Of a stretch of DNA of 64,000 nucleotides, positions 35,510 to 47,243 are shown one piece after another. The notes below the pieces were generated by a model, which made no database searches, was not told the DNA's origin, and worked only from the letters and a program-made list of their open reading frames with translations. Numbering within the stretch: the first letter of the stretch is position 1; each line of letters starts with the position of its first letter. The stretch covers positions 5,580,001 through 5,644,000 of the forward strand of contig JAAXNY010000001.1 of the NCBI GenBank assembly GCA_013420905.1, given 5' to 3'. Both the position numbers and the translations under genes were made by a program. The DNA comes from Collybia mongolica. Lineage: Eukaryota > Basidiomycota > Agaricomycetes > Agaricales > Clitocybaceae.

Positions 35510-36179
35510 GGAAGTTTGGTGCATACTCATGTATTTCTCTTTGCAGTAGCATGGCATCTCAAACGTTGCCTAACGGTCCAACCTGCGAAAGCCACCATAC
35601 GCGAAGATTTTCGCATTAAGTCTATGCGGTCAGTGCTTCGTACGCATATAGCCAGATTGATTGGTATGAATCGAATATATCAGTATGTTATAGCGATCGA
35701 GTAGGTTTAGAATGTTCATTTTCGTGTAACTGACACGTAAATAACTTGCAGAGATTCCCTGACTACTCGCCGGTTGGCTGACAGTTGCCTCGTGTGATGA
35801 AAATCCCGGATGTTCTAGTATGTATGTGTATTTACATCATTAACAGCCTTGCATTTTGCTGAGTTTTCTTTTCTCTGAAAACTCAAGCGGTTACAAACGC
35901 GTGGCCATCTGCTTGTAAGCGCACCATACCCTAAATTAGCGAAACCAGTCTGTTTGGGTGAGATAAATCAAGCAAACCCCTGGAAGGAGGTTATTCCCTG
36001 AAATCTGGCTGTCTTGCCAAAGGCGTAGGATGACCAGCCTCGCCATAAACTTAGATCCTCGGATGATGAATGGTCTATCTTAGAAAACATCCACGTTTTT
36101 CCATGGGAGTCTTGATCTAATTCTGTTCTTTTCCAATGTCACCAACCCCAGCCCGATCCTCATGGCCTCGCCTTCGAAA

Positions 36180-36189
36180 AGTATATAAA
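36180..36189 (+). promoter_or_regulatory. TATA-like box of the MFS gene
   Basis: gtatataaaa lies 48-57 bases before the start codon at 36237, followed by a CT-rich leader ending ctcaccATG. The distance and leader fit a fungal core promoter. Confidence 0.5.
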
Positions 36190-36236
36190 ATCAGCAGCGT
36201 CTCACAGAAAATACCGTCTCCCCTCCTTTCCTCACC

Positions 36237-38175
36237 ATGTCAATACCGCCCGACCCTGAAATCATGTCAACGCCTACTCTTTGCAACGACCAGGCTCAAA
36301 TTAACAGCTTGATTGAGACGAAAGATTCTCAAGAGATGCCCACAAAAACGACGGTACTAAGTCAGACTAGCAAACAGCTTTTGACAGAGAGGATCCAGTT
36401 CATCGCGCTGTGTTGGGGTATCATCGTTACTGGCTGGAACGATGGCTCTACTGGACCTTTGATACCGCGAGTTCAATTTGTATACAACGTACGTCCCTTT
36501 GTCCCTTGAGCCAGGAATCTTCTCAAACTTCCAACAGATTGGATACGCCTCTGTCTCTCTGCTTTTTGTCTGTGCTACCATTGTCAGCATTTTGCAATTT
36601 CTTTATTATCTTATCTCTCACCCGATGACCTTTCACAATATCTATAGGGATTTATATCTGGAGCATTCCTCAACGTCCCGTTCTCAGACAGGTTTACGTT
36701 TGGGCAGGTAAAGTTCTCGCTTTTATTTTGTCATGGTAATGTCTCATAGCTTTTCAGCTTATGGTACTAGGTGCATCTCTCCAGGTTATTGCCTATTCAA
36801 TTTCTGCGGCTGCCTTCCCGTTTCCAGTTTTATGCGTCGCGTATGCTATTAACGGGGTTGGAATGGCGATACAGGTCCATTTTCCTCAGTCCCGCGGCTC
36901 CTTATGATCCTCAACTTTTTTTTCGCAGGATGGGCAGGGCAATGGCTATATCGCGACTTTAAAGCGCAAGCCGGAGAAGAAGATGGGTATATATCACGCT
37001 GCATGTGGTTAAAATTTATTATTTTTATAAGTTCCTAGGGTCACCAACCATGTCTTACAGGTGCAGGCGCCATGCTATCTCCTCTTGCAGCGACCCAATT
37101 TGCACAAATGGCGCGATGGTCTTTTCATTGCCTCGTTTCGATGGCTCTAGCGCTCTCAAGCACTATATTCCTACTCATAGTATTTAGAATGAGATCAGGC
37201 GATGGTTTGTTTATCGTGTTTCTCAGAAATCTTCGCTAACGGACGCCTATCAAAGCATGTCTGAAGGATGTAGGACAGCAGCCGACGGAGAAACAGACTA
37301 ATAAGGAAAGTAGCTTAAGGCAAATTCTGCGGCTACAATCCGTGCATTTATTATCGCTTTACATCTTGGTGTACGTTGGCTTGGAGGCTACTGTTGGAGG
37401 CGCGCGTCGACCAATCTTCCCTACATTCTGCAACCTAGCTAATCGCGTCGTTTGGACTACAGGTTGGATTGTTACATATATAATTCGTGCGAGAAATGGA
37501 GGTCCGTCGTCCGGGTACGTCTCATCCGGTTATTTTGGTGGTGAGTTATTCAACGATACAATTTTCAACCGGCAAACTAATAGATTGAAGGCATAATGAT
37601 CGGGCGAGTCGCATTACTAAAAGTTAACGAGAAGGTTTGTCGTTGAGCACAAACGTAAATTACACTACTAACCAAGTTCTTTCAGGTTGGAGAACACCGC
37701 ATTTTGTTCGTGTACTTTGTGATCGCCCTGGGGTACTGTCATCTACATTCATCCAGGTTCTACTTCTGCTGAATATTACTCAAACAGGTTGGAGCTTACT
37801 ATTTGGTTCGTTCCGTCCGCCATCGGTGGGGGAATCGCGGCTTCCTTCCTGGGGCTCGTTCTCGCGCCCTGGTACCCAGTCGCAATGAATGAGGCTTCAC
37901 GGACCCTCCCTCAATGGCTCCTTGCTGGATCCATGGGGTGGATTGCGGGATTCGGACAGGCAGGCAGTGCCCTTTTCCCTTTCATCGCTGGGGCAGTTGC
38001 CCAGAGGACAAGCATTCGAAGTTTTCCACCGTTGTGAGTGATCCAGTGACTATGAGTGGGATAACAACAGGAATATCTACCCCTCAGAATTATTGGCATG
38101 ATGGTCTTCTCGATAGCAATTTGGGCGGTTGTTATCGGAGCCAAGAGATCTCCTGGAGTTACTCGACCTACTTAA
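36237..38175 (+). CDS. Major facilitator superfamily transporter
   Basis: Starts at 36237 (MSIPPDPEIMSTPTLC). Exon 1 ends RIQFIALCWGIIVTGWNDGS, TGPLIPRVQFVYN. The following exons give IGYASVSLLFVCATIVSI, FLNVPFSDRFTFGQ, LMVLGASLQVIAYSISAAA, DGQGNGYIATLKRKPEKKMG, SPLAATQFAQMARWSFH and, after a hydrophilic central loop, a second six-helix half. WIVTYIIRARNGGPSSGYVS and IAGFGQAGSALFPFIAGAVA lead to the last helix, ending VTRPT at 38175. This fits the fungal MFS group with N-terminal WNDGTTGPLLP. It is a plasma-membrane importer or exporter of unknown substrate. About nine short introns interrupt it, and exon edges are approximate. Confidence 0.8.
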
Positions 38176-38979
38176 AGCTCAGTAATTGTTTGTGGCCCAT
38201 ATCGACTTCACAAAAACTTACTAAAAAAATGTGAGGCTTTTGATGGCCTTTATGGTTTTTAACCACCTTCTCTGGTTTAACGTGCCTCAACGATTGTTCT
38301 TCGTGATAAGCCGACGTTGATGAAGTTCCATCATGCCGAGACTGGGCACTTTGTTTCTATCGCATCCCTGCTGTGACACAATTTGGACCGATTTGAGACC
38401 TAAGCGCCATTGGTTAGAGTATCTGGTATGTTGATTGGTCGCAGTCCCAGTTCCCTTAGTTGCACCAGTAGCATCGTCGTTTCCAGAACAGGTTTCTCCT
38501 GGCTTTCATTTCGGTTTCGCATATGGCGCGCTCTGGCATTCACGGCCTTACACTGTGGGCTCGCTCCCTTGATCGATTTGTGAACATCAACCCTTGCTTG
38601 CGCGTTGATATATGCGTATTGTTTACCGACTGGCCCGGTGCTAAGGATCACCCGTTCAAACGGTTAGCTGCTAATCCCTACAGAACCTCGTCGAAGCAAG
38701 ACCTTAATAGTGCGCGCCTTCTATTTGAGTGACATACTGTAATGTTGATAAGTAGATGCCGAAGCCTTGCCCAGGCTCAAACCTCAATACAACTATTGGC
38801 GTCAGGCTGAACGATTGTCCACACGTCCATAGACGCGATCTACCTCAATCAATAAGGTCCCACCCGAGCCCATCACATGGGATTTTTCGTGATCTGACCA
38901 GATCTCTGAAATTCACTGCCCCGACCCTGCCCTCGCCACCAAGATGGTCGACCATCTCAAAGTTTCGCCGTTCTCCTAC
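38176..38979. other. Intergenic, no supported gene
   Basis: About 800 bp between the MFS gene and the hAT insertion. Short open frames on both strands have no motif. The last eight bases (38972-38979, TCTCCTAC) are one copy of the hAT target duplication. Confidence 0.5.
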
Positions 38980-39765
38980 TAGGGCTGCACACCGTACCGT
39001 ATACGGTATACGGCCGTATAGTTTACGGTTCTGACGGCGACGGGTTCGCCGTAACCGTAACCGTACACCCTTCAGCGGCAAGCCTGACGGCACGGTACGG
39101 GTGCCAATACGGCCGTTGACGGGCTAATACGGGCATACGGCTAATAGATCTTACAATAAATTTAGGATTACTGGATGTATGCTGTCTCGTTGTGTTGTGT
39201 TTGCGCTTCTTGCCTCAAAGGACTTTTGTTGACAGCGGAATATCTGTAACATGCAAGAGTACAGCTGTTATTGATGATCTCACCAGGTATGCGAATCAGA
39301 ACACATACCTCTGCACTGAATTTCTGATTTAGTAGGAAGTGTGTTGTTCTCATCAAAAGTTTACAGGCCGTAAACTAACCCTAGTGTTGTATTTTATATC
39401 CCTCCACCCCGATACGTCGCTCCGTGATAACCCTTCGAGCGTCCATTGCCAATGGGAAGAAGGCGTGATTCCGAGCGCAATCCCAGCTCACAAAGTAGAG
39501 GGGTTAGTAATACAACCCTTCGTCTGTCATCTGAGGAGGTAAATGCGTCATCACGCCAGTCTGTTGCGCAAATGCATCGACGAGGCGCATTTTCAAAGTC
39601 ACGTGGACCGTATACCCGTATCGAGCCGTCAACGGCCGTCAGTTGACGGGTCGGACGGCGGATACCTGTACCGTACACCGTACCGTCAAAGAGGCGCGCT
39701 TGGGTGACGACGGGACGGATACGGCTACCGTATCGCCGTAAATACGGATACGGCGTGCAGCCCTA
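38980..39765. mobile_element. Non-autonomous hAT element
   Basis: A 786-bp element with terminal inverted repeats. The left end is TAGGGCTGCACACCGTACCG and the inverted right end TAGGGCTGCACGCCGTATCC. It is flanked by an exact 8-bp duplication TCTCCTAC (38972-38979 and 39766-39773). TAGGG-type ends with an 8-bp duplication are diagnostic of the hAT superfamily. The ends are built of densely repeated ACGGTA/TACCGT units, probably transposase-binding sites. No transposase coding is visible, so it would need a partner elsewhere. Confidence 0.9.
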
Positions 39766-40076
39766 TCTCCTACTCAATAATTCACTCTCGATGTTTACAC
39801 ATTGCCAGGCTAGAGCCTTCGGCCCCTTCGTCAGACAGGGAAAAACAGGCCGAGAACCATTCAACGGAGGCAGTAGAAGCCAGTCCGAAACGAAGAGATG
39901 TGGACGACATCCTTACGTATGTTTTCAGGTATTATGAAATTCTTTTGAATTTAAATGGCCATCAGACTCTCCACAGGTTTGGGATTCCCTACTCTAACGA
40001 TAAGCGTGCTCTCCCCTATAGCACAGCCAGCCAAGGCGCTCCTCGAAAAAAGTGTTCGAAGATGTCTTCTTCATAC

Positions 40077-41319
40077 TTATACAATACGGATACTCTCGAT
40101 TACCTGCGAGTGTAGTAACAGAAAAAGCGCCGCAGTTGTAAATAACACGAACGCCAGCGCGGCGAGTTTACAATTTGTGTAACTCTTGGGTGTGGAATTC
40201 GGTTTAGATTGCTTCGAATTGACTTCCATGGAATGATCGCGTGGGACAGGTCCCTCCAAGGTCGCGAAGTTGACCGCCTTGAGCACGGCGGGCTCTATGG
40301 GCCCATACCGAGTCCCGGAATCAAGATATAGTCGACGGGGACTGGGGTGGCGTGTTCCCTGGTTTATTGTAGGAGCTTTTTCAAGGGCCATCGTACTGGA
40401 ATTAGGTTCTGATTTAGAGTTCGAGGGCGGTCCAGGGGATGGGGGATTAGCAGTTTCGCAGACAGGCAGATGGAAGGTGGCGTTCCCATCTATCGAGTGT
40501 GCGCTTGGCGTTAGTGTGTGCGAGAAGTCAAAAGGAGGGTCTTTATTCTCCAAAGCTATCGCATCGTGGTCAGCGTTCTGAAGTTTATTCACAAAAGGAC
40601 ATATATCCGTCTTTGGGGGTCTGCGGTCACGAAAACCACCAAAGAATAAAGCGTTGCGACTCGAGCCTGAGGACATTAATGGCGGGCTGGTAGGATCGTG
40701 AAAGCCAACACTAACGGGGTCGTTGAGTGGCGTGGGTGTGTGAGGAATTGCGGCAACAGGTTGGAGAGTAACTGAGATTTTGTTAGGGATGAGAAGGTGA
40801 TCATGCTGCAGGGAGTAGTCGCCAACGATGATGGGTACATATGAAGCTGCTTCGTATCCTGGAAGGGTTTTAAACTTGATGGAAATTTGGAAGGTAGTCT
40901 GGCCTTGTACGGAGAGGGGGTGTTCTTTGATGTGGGCGTCTAAGCCCCATTCCTCCATCGAGTAAGACAAGTGGCTCATTATCTCATTTCGGTAATTTGC
41001 GAGAGCTGGGGGATGTAGATGCGCAATTTCTTGTCTGGGTCCGTGAGCCAGACAGGTGGGGCTTTTGACGCTGCAATCAGTCTGGGATGTAACTTGTATT
41101 AGGATACAGGATTGTGGAATGTCATAAATGTCATTGAAGGATAACGTACTGATCTTCGATTGTCCATTCGAGTTGACGTTGACCGTCCTTGAGCCAGGCG
41201 AGTGCCGCGTCATGGACGACGGTGGGATCTTGAGGTTGGTTCCGAATTTCTTCTAGAAGGTTGTAGAACCGCGCCGCCACATCAAACTTCGGCGGCTCGA
41301 GATTGAAGATACTAGGCAT
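40077..41319 (-). CDS. Hypothetical protein with C-terminal membrane anchor
   Basis: Two exons. Exon 1 starts at 41319 (MPSIFNLEPPKFDVAARFYN) and ends WTIEDQ. A 58-nt intron (gtacgt..tacaag) joins VTSQTDCSVKSPTCLAHGP. The middle part contains YVPIIVGDYSLQHDHLLIP and a Ser/Pro-rich stretch (PPSPGPPSNSKSEPNSS). One strongly hydrophobic segment lies close to the C-terminus (LAALAFVLFTTAALFLLLH), followed by only about nine residues. That topology suggests a tail-anchored protein facing the cytosol. The family is not recognised. The gene has no disabling change that I can see. The region 39774-40076 downstream holds no gene. Confidence 0.65.
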
Positions 41320-41675
41320 TGAAAGTAGTTGCTTGGTGGTTGCAGGAGATTAAGGGTCGTTGATAGGAGGTTCGGGAATAAAGGCACTGATTAAATAGGG
41401 CTAGTGAATGAAAGACTTGCGACTGCCTTTGTGATGCAAGACAAAGCAGTGGTAACGACAAAGGAGTTTGTTGCAGATCGGACCTTGATGGGAATATATA
41501 ATTAGTGGGATGTTGCGTGGGCGGTTAGTTGACGTCTATCATGGTCCTTACAGAGGATGAAGATAAAAAAAAAAGTCAGTAAGATGTCATACAAAGGTCA
41601 ATATAAATAATAAAACACCTGTACAGGGTTATCAAGGTACTGATTTTTTTGGGAATGGTAGAGATGGAGCATATT
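41320..41675. other. Intergenic boundary between gene island and CACTA block
   Basis: No gene seen. It is AT-rich towards its right end, with a run of nine A at about 41567. The last three bases, ATT (41673-41675), are the expected position of the 3-bp target duplication of the outer CACTA element. Confidence 0.5.
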
Positions 41676-41930
41676 CACTGTGCACCTGGTGGGGGTGGTT
41701 TTTCCCCCACTTAATGGATGAAAAGGGTTTTTCCTAAGTTTAGTGGATGAAATTAAGGGGTATGAAAATAGGATGAAATTTCATCCCACATATTTCATCC
41801 TTTAAGAGGGTGAAATTGTACTCTTGAAATACCATCTATTAATAGAATGAATTCCATCCCTTAAGGGGTGAATTTCATCCCATACAAGGGTGAGTTCTGG
41901 GGGGGGGGGGAAAGGAGGCCTTTGTAGGTC
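41676..41930. repeat. CACTA left terminus and subterminal repeats, copy B
   Basis: The CACTG end is followed by repeats of GGATGAAATTTCATCC type in both orientations and a run of ten G at about 41896. From 41930 to 42184 no gene is seen, apart from sequence that is probably the 3' untranslated region of the transposase. Confidence 0.7.
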
Positions 41931-42183
41931 ATTTCACAAAGTTTAGAGCAGCTCCATGTATGTTACTCCAAAAATCATTATGCTTTGTGTATCAATAGAG
42001 CTGTCCTGCATAGGCACTACCTGGCCTTGAGAGCTATGCAGCAATCAACCTGAAAAGTTTGGCTTAAACATTGTCTACAGAAGAAACCAAGTAAACCATA
42101 GTAATGAGTTAACACAAACATATCCATCCTATATAAATATATTTCAGGTGCCTCAACTTCAACATTAAAAAAGGAAACAATGA

Positions 42184-44863
42184 TTATTTAGGGTAGAAAA
42201 GATGTTTGTAGATGAAGGAATGTATAATATGTAGTGTATGGGATAAATGCTTGTATATATATCCATCTACATTATGCACCTGAGCCATGAATTGACTTTG
42301 GTCAATAATTGCCCACTTGCTATGGTCTTTAATCCAGCCAACTAAACATTGTACTTGATCAAGATCAACAACTTCAGTTGGCCCTAATTCTTTGTAGTAG
42401 TTCAATTTAAGGTTATTGGTAGCTGTATCTATAATTTTAGCCTGCTTGATAATTGCATAAATATATGAATCAGCTTCAATGCCATCTTTGGGAGATGCAG
42501 GAACCTGGACAACAAGGAAGCGGAGAACTTGTCCAAAGAAGTCTTGAAGCTCAAACACTGGGGTTCAACACCTTTGATGAGCAAATTTATCAACTTCAAG
42601 TTGGTACTAAAAGCTCGGATGTACAGTATGAACAATGTGCATGAAAATTTATATTAAAAACCTACCTGCACATATGACATATCATGGCTGTCAGATTTGA
42701 GTGACACAATTTCACATGCTTGTATTGTATCACCTCCCTCAAGGTGACACATCCGCCCATATTGGGTGAACTCAGTGTCTCAAGGTATGAGCTTCTGGAT
42801 GAGTGATGCAGGCTTGCTAAAACAAGTGGCTAGTGTTGCTGTGAGTACTTTCCAAAGGGAAATAGGGAGAGTTATAGATCCTTTGGGTAGAGTAAAAACA
42901 TGTAATGGGTCTAAAATAATATAATGAGTAATATAACCTGTGGCTTGTAATGAAGAAACATACATAGGGGAAAGCTGTCTTTACTTTCATTGGGCCTAGG
43001 AGGTAAAAGGTCCAACTTTCCATGTAAGTTATAAAGGAGTGTGATTTGTGTTAAGTGTGCACAGGAGGTGACATATTTGTTGATATTGGGATAAAGGAAT
43101 CTTCGACTTTTAATATGGTGGAGAAGGTCACCACAATAAAGTTCCATTGGGAATGCCCAATATGCCCAGACTGGTCCCATTGCCCTGATAGTTAGTGCAA
43201 TGTGTAGAAGAGCATGGATAGTCAGGGGGCATGTAGACACACGAACTGGATCATGGTTATAGTATAATCTGTAAAATTATTAGATAGTGTTCAATACTTT
43301 GATTATTACAAATACTTACTCTTCATACTTCTCAACCCAGCTGTTGAAACCCATTTCAAGTTCATCAACTTGATCTTGAGTGATTTCAAATTGAAGACAA
43401 AGGTTCAATAGCCTAACCAATTTAATGAAGTGTTTATAGTATTGTGGATTTGTAAATTGGCCTTTGAAAAGAGTTGGTGCAATATATAAAGTCTAAATTG
43501 AATATGTTTCAGCTATCATCTGTGCCTTTTCAGATGCAATATTTGGAACTCTTGACCCAAATGCTGTAGGAATTGTATCTCTAGCATTTTCTGTGGCCTT
43601 ACCAATAGCTTCCCATACTGTTGGTGCCAACACATAGCCTGTATTATCATGGCAAAGGTCCTTGAATTTTCCAGTCCACAGATGAACCAAATTTGGGATG
43701 AGATTGGACCAGATAAGGTGCATGAAGTCATAAGGAAATGAGACTGGGAAAGATAGGGAGCATAAAGCACTGAATAATGGAACACCTTTGATACCATATT
43801 TGGTAGCAAGATGGTCAGATTCCGCATTGCTTGGGGCATATTGAATTTCCTTGGCTTGTTGCATGAATGTCACATGATTTTGTAGTGGAAGTTCAGATGC
43901 ATTGTATTGTTCCTGATGTCCTGGAAAGCCAGCACATTGCAATGGAACATAATGTGTTGTAATTTGTGAAAAAGGAACACAAATTCCTTTGATTGTACAC
44001 ATCTGACATGGGCAAATTGCATTATGACTTTTCATGTGCATGAGCATCAAAATTGCAGGTATGTCACCAAAAATGACAATAAGGTGAGCATGGAGGAGGA
44101 AGGTTTCTTTGCTGATTCCATTGAAGGCTGAAACCCCAATCTTGAGCTGCAGAAGCTCCTGAATTACAGGCCAAAAAAATGAATCTGCATCGTCAGGCTT
44201 TTTGGGCCCTGGAATAGTCCCTAGACAAATTATGTTGTCCTTGAGAAAACATTCCTCAAAAGGGAGGTTATAATTAAACATGACTATGGGCTATGCTGTC
44301 TTTGTGCAGTGCTTAAATGGACCAAAGCCATCAGTAGATAATCCAAGTGCAACATTACGAGGATCAGAGAAAAACCACTCTGGCAGCTCTTCATCACCAA
44401 TTTTGATGTAAGTCTCCTGAAGTGATAGGTAGTGTGTGCCATCAAAGATATCCATTATCTTCCTTGGGTTGTGTCTGTGTTTTGAATGATATTGCATTTT
44501 TTGAGCATAAGGATTATTGGCAGCCATGGCACAGAGGTAGGGAATAATAGGCAGATACTCTAGATATGAGTGGGGTGTTTTCCCATCAGCCTTATAATGA
44601 TCAGAAGAGCATTTTGGACATTGGGTGAGAGTTTTGTAGGGACTAGTGTAACAAATGCAGGAGGAATAACAGTAGTCATAGCGCATAGGCTGAAAACCAG
44701 AGAGAAACTGGATACATTTCTGTATTGTTTTCAGCAATTCCATGGAGGTTATGTAACATATTTTTTGAAAGGCCCTATCCATTAGACCTTCATCAATTTT
44801 CAAGGCAAAAAAGCAGACAAGCTCCATATCACTCTCTCCCAACATCTGGTCTATGATAGAGGT
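42184..44863 (-). pseudogene. Tnp2-type CACTA transposase, copy B, 5'-truncated
   Basis: Reading from 44863 the frame gives CPKCSSDHYKADGKTPHSY, LEYLPIIPYL, IMDIFDGTHY, FFSDPRNVALGLSTDGFGPF (catalytic-type D), then NYNLPFEECFL, IPGPKKPDDADSFFWPVIQE, VIFGDIPAILMLMHMKSHNA, CPCQMCTIKG, LATKYGIKGVP, FPYDFMHLIWSNLIPNL and AFGSRVPNIASEKAQMIAET. These are consecutive conserved blocks of the tnp2/Transposase_21 family. A C-terminal exon ends at 42184 (GPTEVVDLDQVQCLVGWIKD). A TAG at about 44290 replaces the TGG found in copy C. The 5' end is cut at 44864 by an unrelated repeat end, so the first exon is lost. Confidence 0.85.
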
Positions 44864-45642
44864 CTTTACACTCCCCCACATCTTCCAGTGGATTCTGAGC
44901 AGAATCCTCAATTCTGACAGGAATCCGCTTGGATTCCTGTCAGAATTTTGGCTGCAGAGGTTATAGAAAATGGCTGTAAAAATTGACAAAAATTCCAAAT
45001 GGATTCTGCTCAGATTCCAAGTGGAATGAAATTCCACAGGAATTCCAGCTTTGGAACACTGAAAATCTGACAGAGCCCACAGGAATTCTATTGGAATTCT
45101 GGAGTGTTGTAAGGACATGTAATAGACATGTTGTGGTCACATGTTTGGTCACGTGACTTATTGGCCACCTCATTGACCAACAATGGGCACATCGTCAACC
45201 TCAACCACACTGAGGCCCAGCAACCCAGCACCCAGCAACCCAGCAAAAACTCTGCCAAATCACAATGTCAACCCACAAAGCCACTGCCACTGCTGCCGCT
45301 GCTGAAGCTGCTGAATGCCCGATGACAACTTCAACTTTGTCCCTTTTTTTACTAAATTGCACTTTCCACAGCAAGCATGCATCCATTTACCACAACCAGG
45401 CCATCTCCTAAATGTCATTGACAACCTCTACCTGGACATATGTCCTTTTTGTCATACAGTTCCCTGTGCATCTGCCTAGGTGTGTTCTTGGCCATTATCC
45501 CATAACTTGTCATTTTGAGCACCCCATTATTGTTACTGCACCATTCAGCAAAGCGCCAACGGTTCCTGAATGTCCTGCCTAGTGTCTACATGGCCATACC
45601 AGCCATTCAAGAAACAATGGCTTGTACCCCATGCAATGTATG
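44864..45642 (-). mobile_element. Fragment of the repeat that hosts the KDZ element
   Basis: It begins AGAGGTCTTTACACTCCCCC, the inverse of the terminus at 24015, and continues with sequence matching 23857-24015 and then 7090-7257, but here uninterrupted by the KDZ element. It therefore shows the empty-site form of the outer repeat. From 45268 a start resembling that of the gene at 7105 is visible on the plus strand (MSTHKATATAAAAEAAE) but soon breaks. About 45400-45642 has no recognisable content. It truncates the copy B transposase. Confidence 0.65.
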
Positions 45643-45644
45643 TA

Positions 45645-47241
45645 CAGTGGCTCAAAAAACTGCCCCAATGTTTGTACATTTTTGAAAGATCAATATGGTA
45701 TGAAGTGCTGACATAAGCAGGGGACCTGGGGTAATTATGTAAGATACTATGACATCGTGGCTTTCCAATGGACCCTGGATCATGTGATTTGGATCAAAAC
45801 CCATTAAGCTATAGGCCAAACAAAATGATTACTCATTGGGGCAGTTTTTTGACCCTCTATTAATTTTCTATCTAATACTTTGTATGACCACCTTTTGCCT
45901 TTATAACTGCTTGTATCCGCCTGGGCATACTTTCTATCAGGTTTTGGCATACCTCTGGTGGAATTTCACCCCACTCTTCAGCCAATCTATCCCACAACTC
46001 ATGTACTCCTTTGGGTGGTGTCGGATATTCTTTAAGACGGCGCTTGAGATGTTCCCAAAGGTGTTCTATTGGATTCACGTCAGGGGATTGGGCAGGCCAG
46101 CCAAGGACTTGAATGTTGTTGTCTTCAAACCACTGTGTGGCCAGTCCAGATGTGTGTTTGGGGTCGTTATCTTGCTGAAAGTAGCGCTCGCCATCCACCA
46201 TTTCCAACTTCTCAAAACTTTCCTGAACTCCACTCTCCAAAATTTCACAGTATTGAACCTTGTCCATGTTCCCCTGCACCTCTATGAGCTTTCCCACTCC
46301 ATTCCACCCCATACAACCCCATACCATGAGGTTTCCTCCTCCTCCATGTTTGACAGTAGGTGATGTTGTTCTATCAGATGGTGGTTCTCCCCTTTGTTTC
46401 CAGACATAAACCTTTCCATCTGACCCAATCCTATTGATTTTGGTCTCATCTGTCCATAGAACCCTTTTCCAGTCCTCCACAGTCCAGCTTTCATGATATT
46501 TTGCAAACTGGAGACGCCGGATGCGATGGGCTCGTTTGAGAAGAGGAGCTAGCAGCATAAAATTGATTTTCCTTGAGTGCATTTCTGACTGTCTGGGGTG
46601 TGACAGGATTGGGGATGATGCCATTGATGAATTGGGTAGCCTGAACTGCATTATCAAGCTTCCCTGACTTGATTTGACGAATAATTGACTGTTTGTCACG
46701 AACAGACAGCTTGGAGGGGCGGCCACCAAGGTTGTTTTCTTTGTTTCCATCCACATCTTTGCTGATCCTACTGATGGTACCCTTCCCTAGACCAGTTTTC
46801 TCCTTGATTTGACGCTGAGAATAGCCCTCATTGAGGAGAGAAACAACAGTATTGTGCTGAGCAGTAGAAATGGCTTTCATGATGGTGGTAAGAGGTCAAG
46901 AAGATGATTGAACCAATTCCAACATGTCAAATTGATACAAATAAAGTCACATGACATTGTTTATTCTTCCCACAGTCCATAATGTTCTTGCATTGGATCA
47001 TAAATGCCAGAATAATGGAAAATAAGATAAGGGTCAAAAAACTGCCCCAATGAGTAGCCATTTTGTTTGGCTTATAGCTTAATGGATATTGATCCAAATC
47101 ACATGATCCAGGGTCCATTGGAAAGCCACGATGTCATAGTATCTTACATAATTACCCCAGGTCCCCTGCTTATGTCAGCACTTCATACCATATTGATCTT
47201 TCAAAAATGTACAAACATTGGGGCAGTTTTTTGAGCCACTG
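45645..47241. mobile_element. Tc1/mariner element
   Basis: A 1597-bp element flanked by TA on both sides (45643-45644 and 47242-47243). The terminal inverted repeats of 211 bp (45645-45855 and 47031-47241) are almost identical and start CAGTGGCTCAAAAAACTGCC. One transposase gene lies inside on the minus strand. The near-identity of the repeats suggests this is one of the youngest insertions in the window. Confidence 0.95.
45872..46880 (-). pseudogene. Tc1/mariner transposase, DD34E, one frameshift
   Basis: The start at 46880 reads MKAISTAQHNTVVSLLNEGY. A helix-turn-helix region follows (YSQRQIKEKTGLGKGTISRI), then GGRPSKLSVRD and PVTPQTVRNALKENQFYA. The catalytic domain has WTDETKIN (first D), YFQQDNDPKHTS (second D) and SPDVNPIEHLWEHLK (E). 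There are 34 residues between the second D and the E, the Tc1 spacing. The C-terminus is RIQAVIKAKGGHTKY at 45872. Between FYAA and APLLKRAHR, near 46545-46560, the frame changes by one base, so the two halves are in different frames. The rest looks intact. A sequencing error or a recent mutation are both possible. Confidence 0.85.
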
Positions 47242-47243
47242 TA

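Larger units (their letters stand above)
34423..36236. other. Intergenic, no supported gene
   Basis: About 1.8 kb of divergent upstream region between the minus-strand deacetylase and the plus-strand MFS gene. It holds a 24-bp perfect palindrome (35486-35509) and a TATA-like box (about 36180-36189). Short open frames (34620-34907, 34953-35174, 35516-35704) lack any motif. Confidence 0.5.

Noticed and set aside
41880..41930. A CRISPR-like array in the GAAATTCATCCC repeats
   Set aside because: The units have no regular spacer length, occur in both orientations and sit at transposon ends. They fit transposase-binding subterminal repeats.
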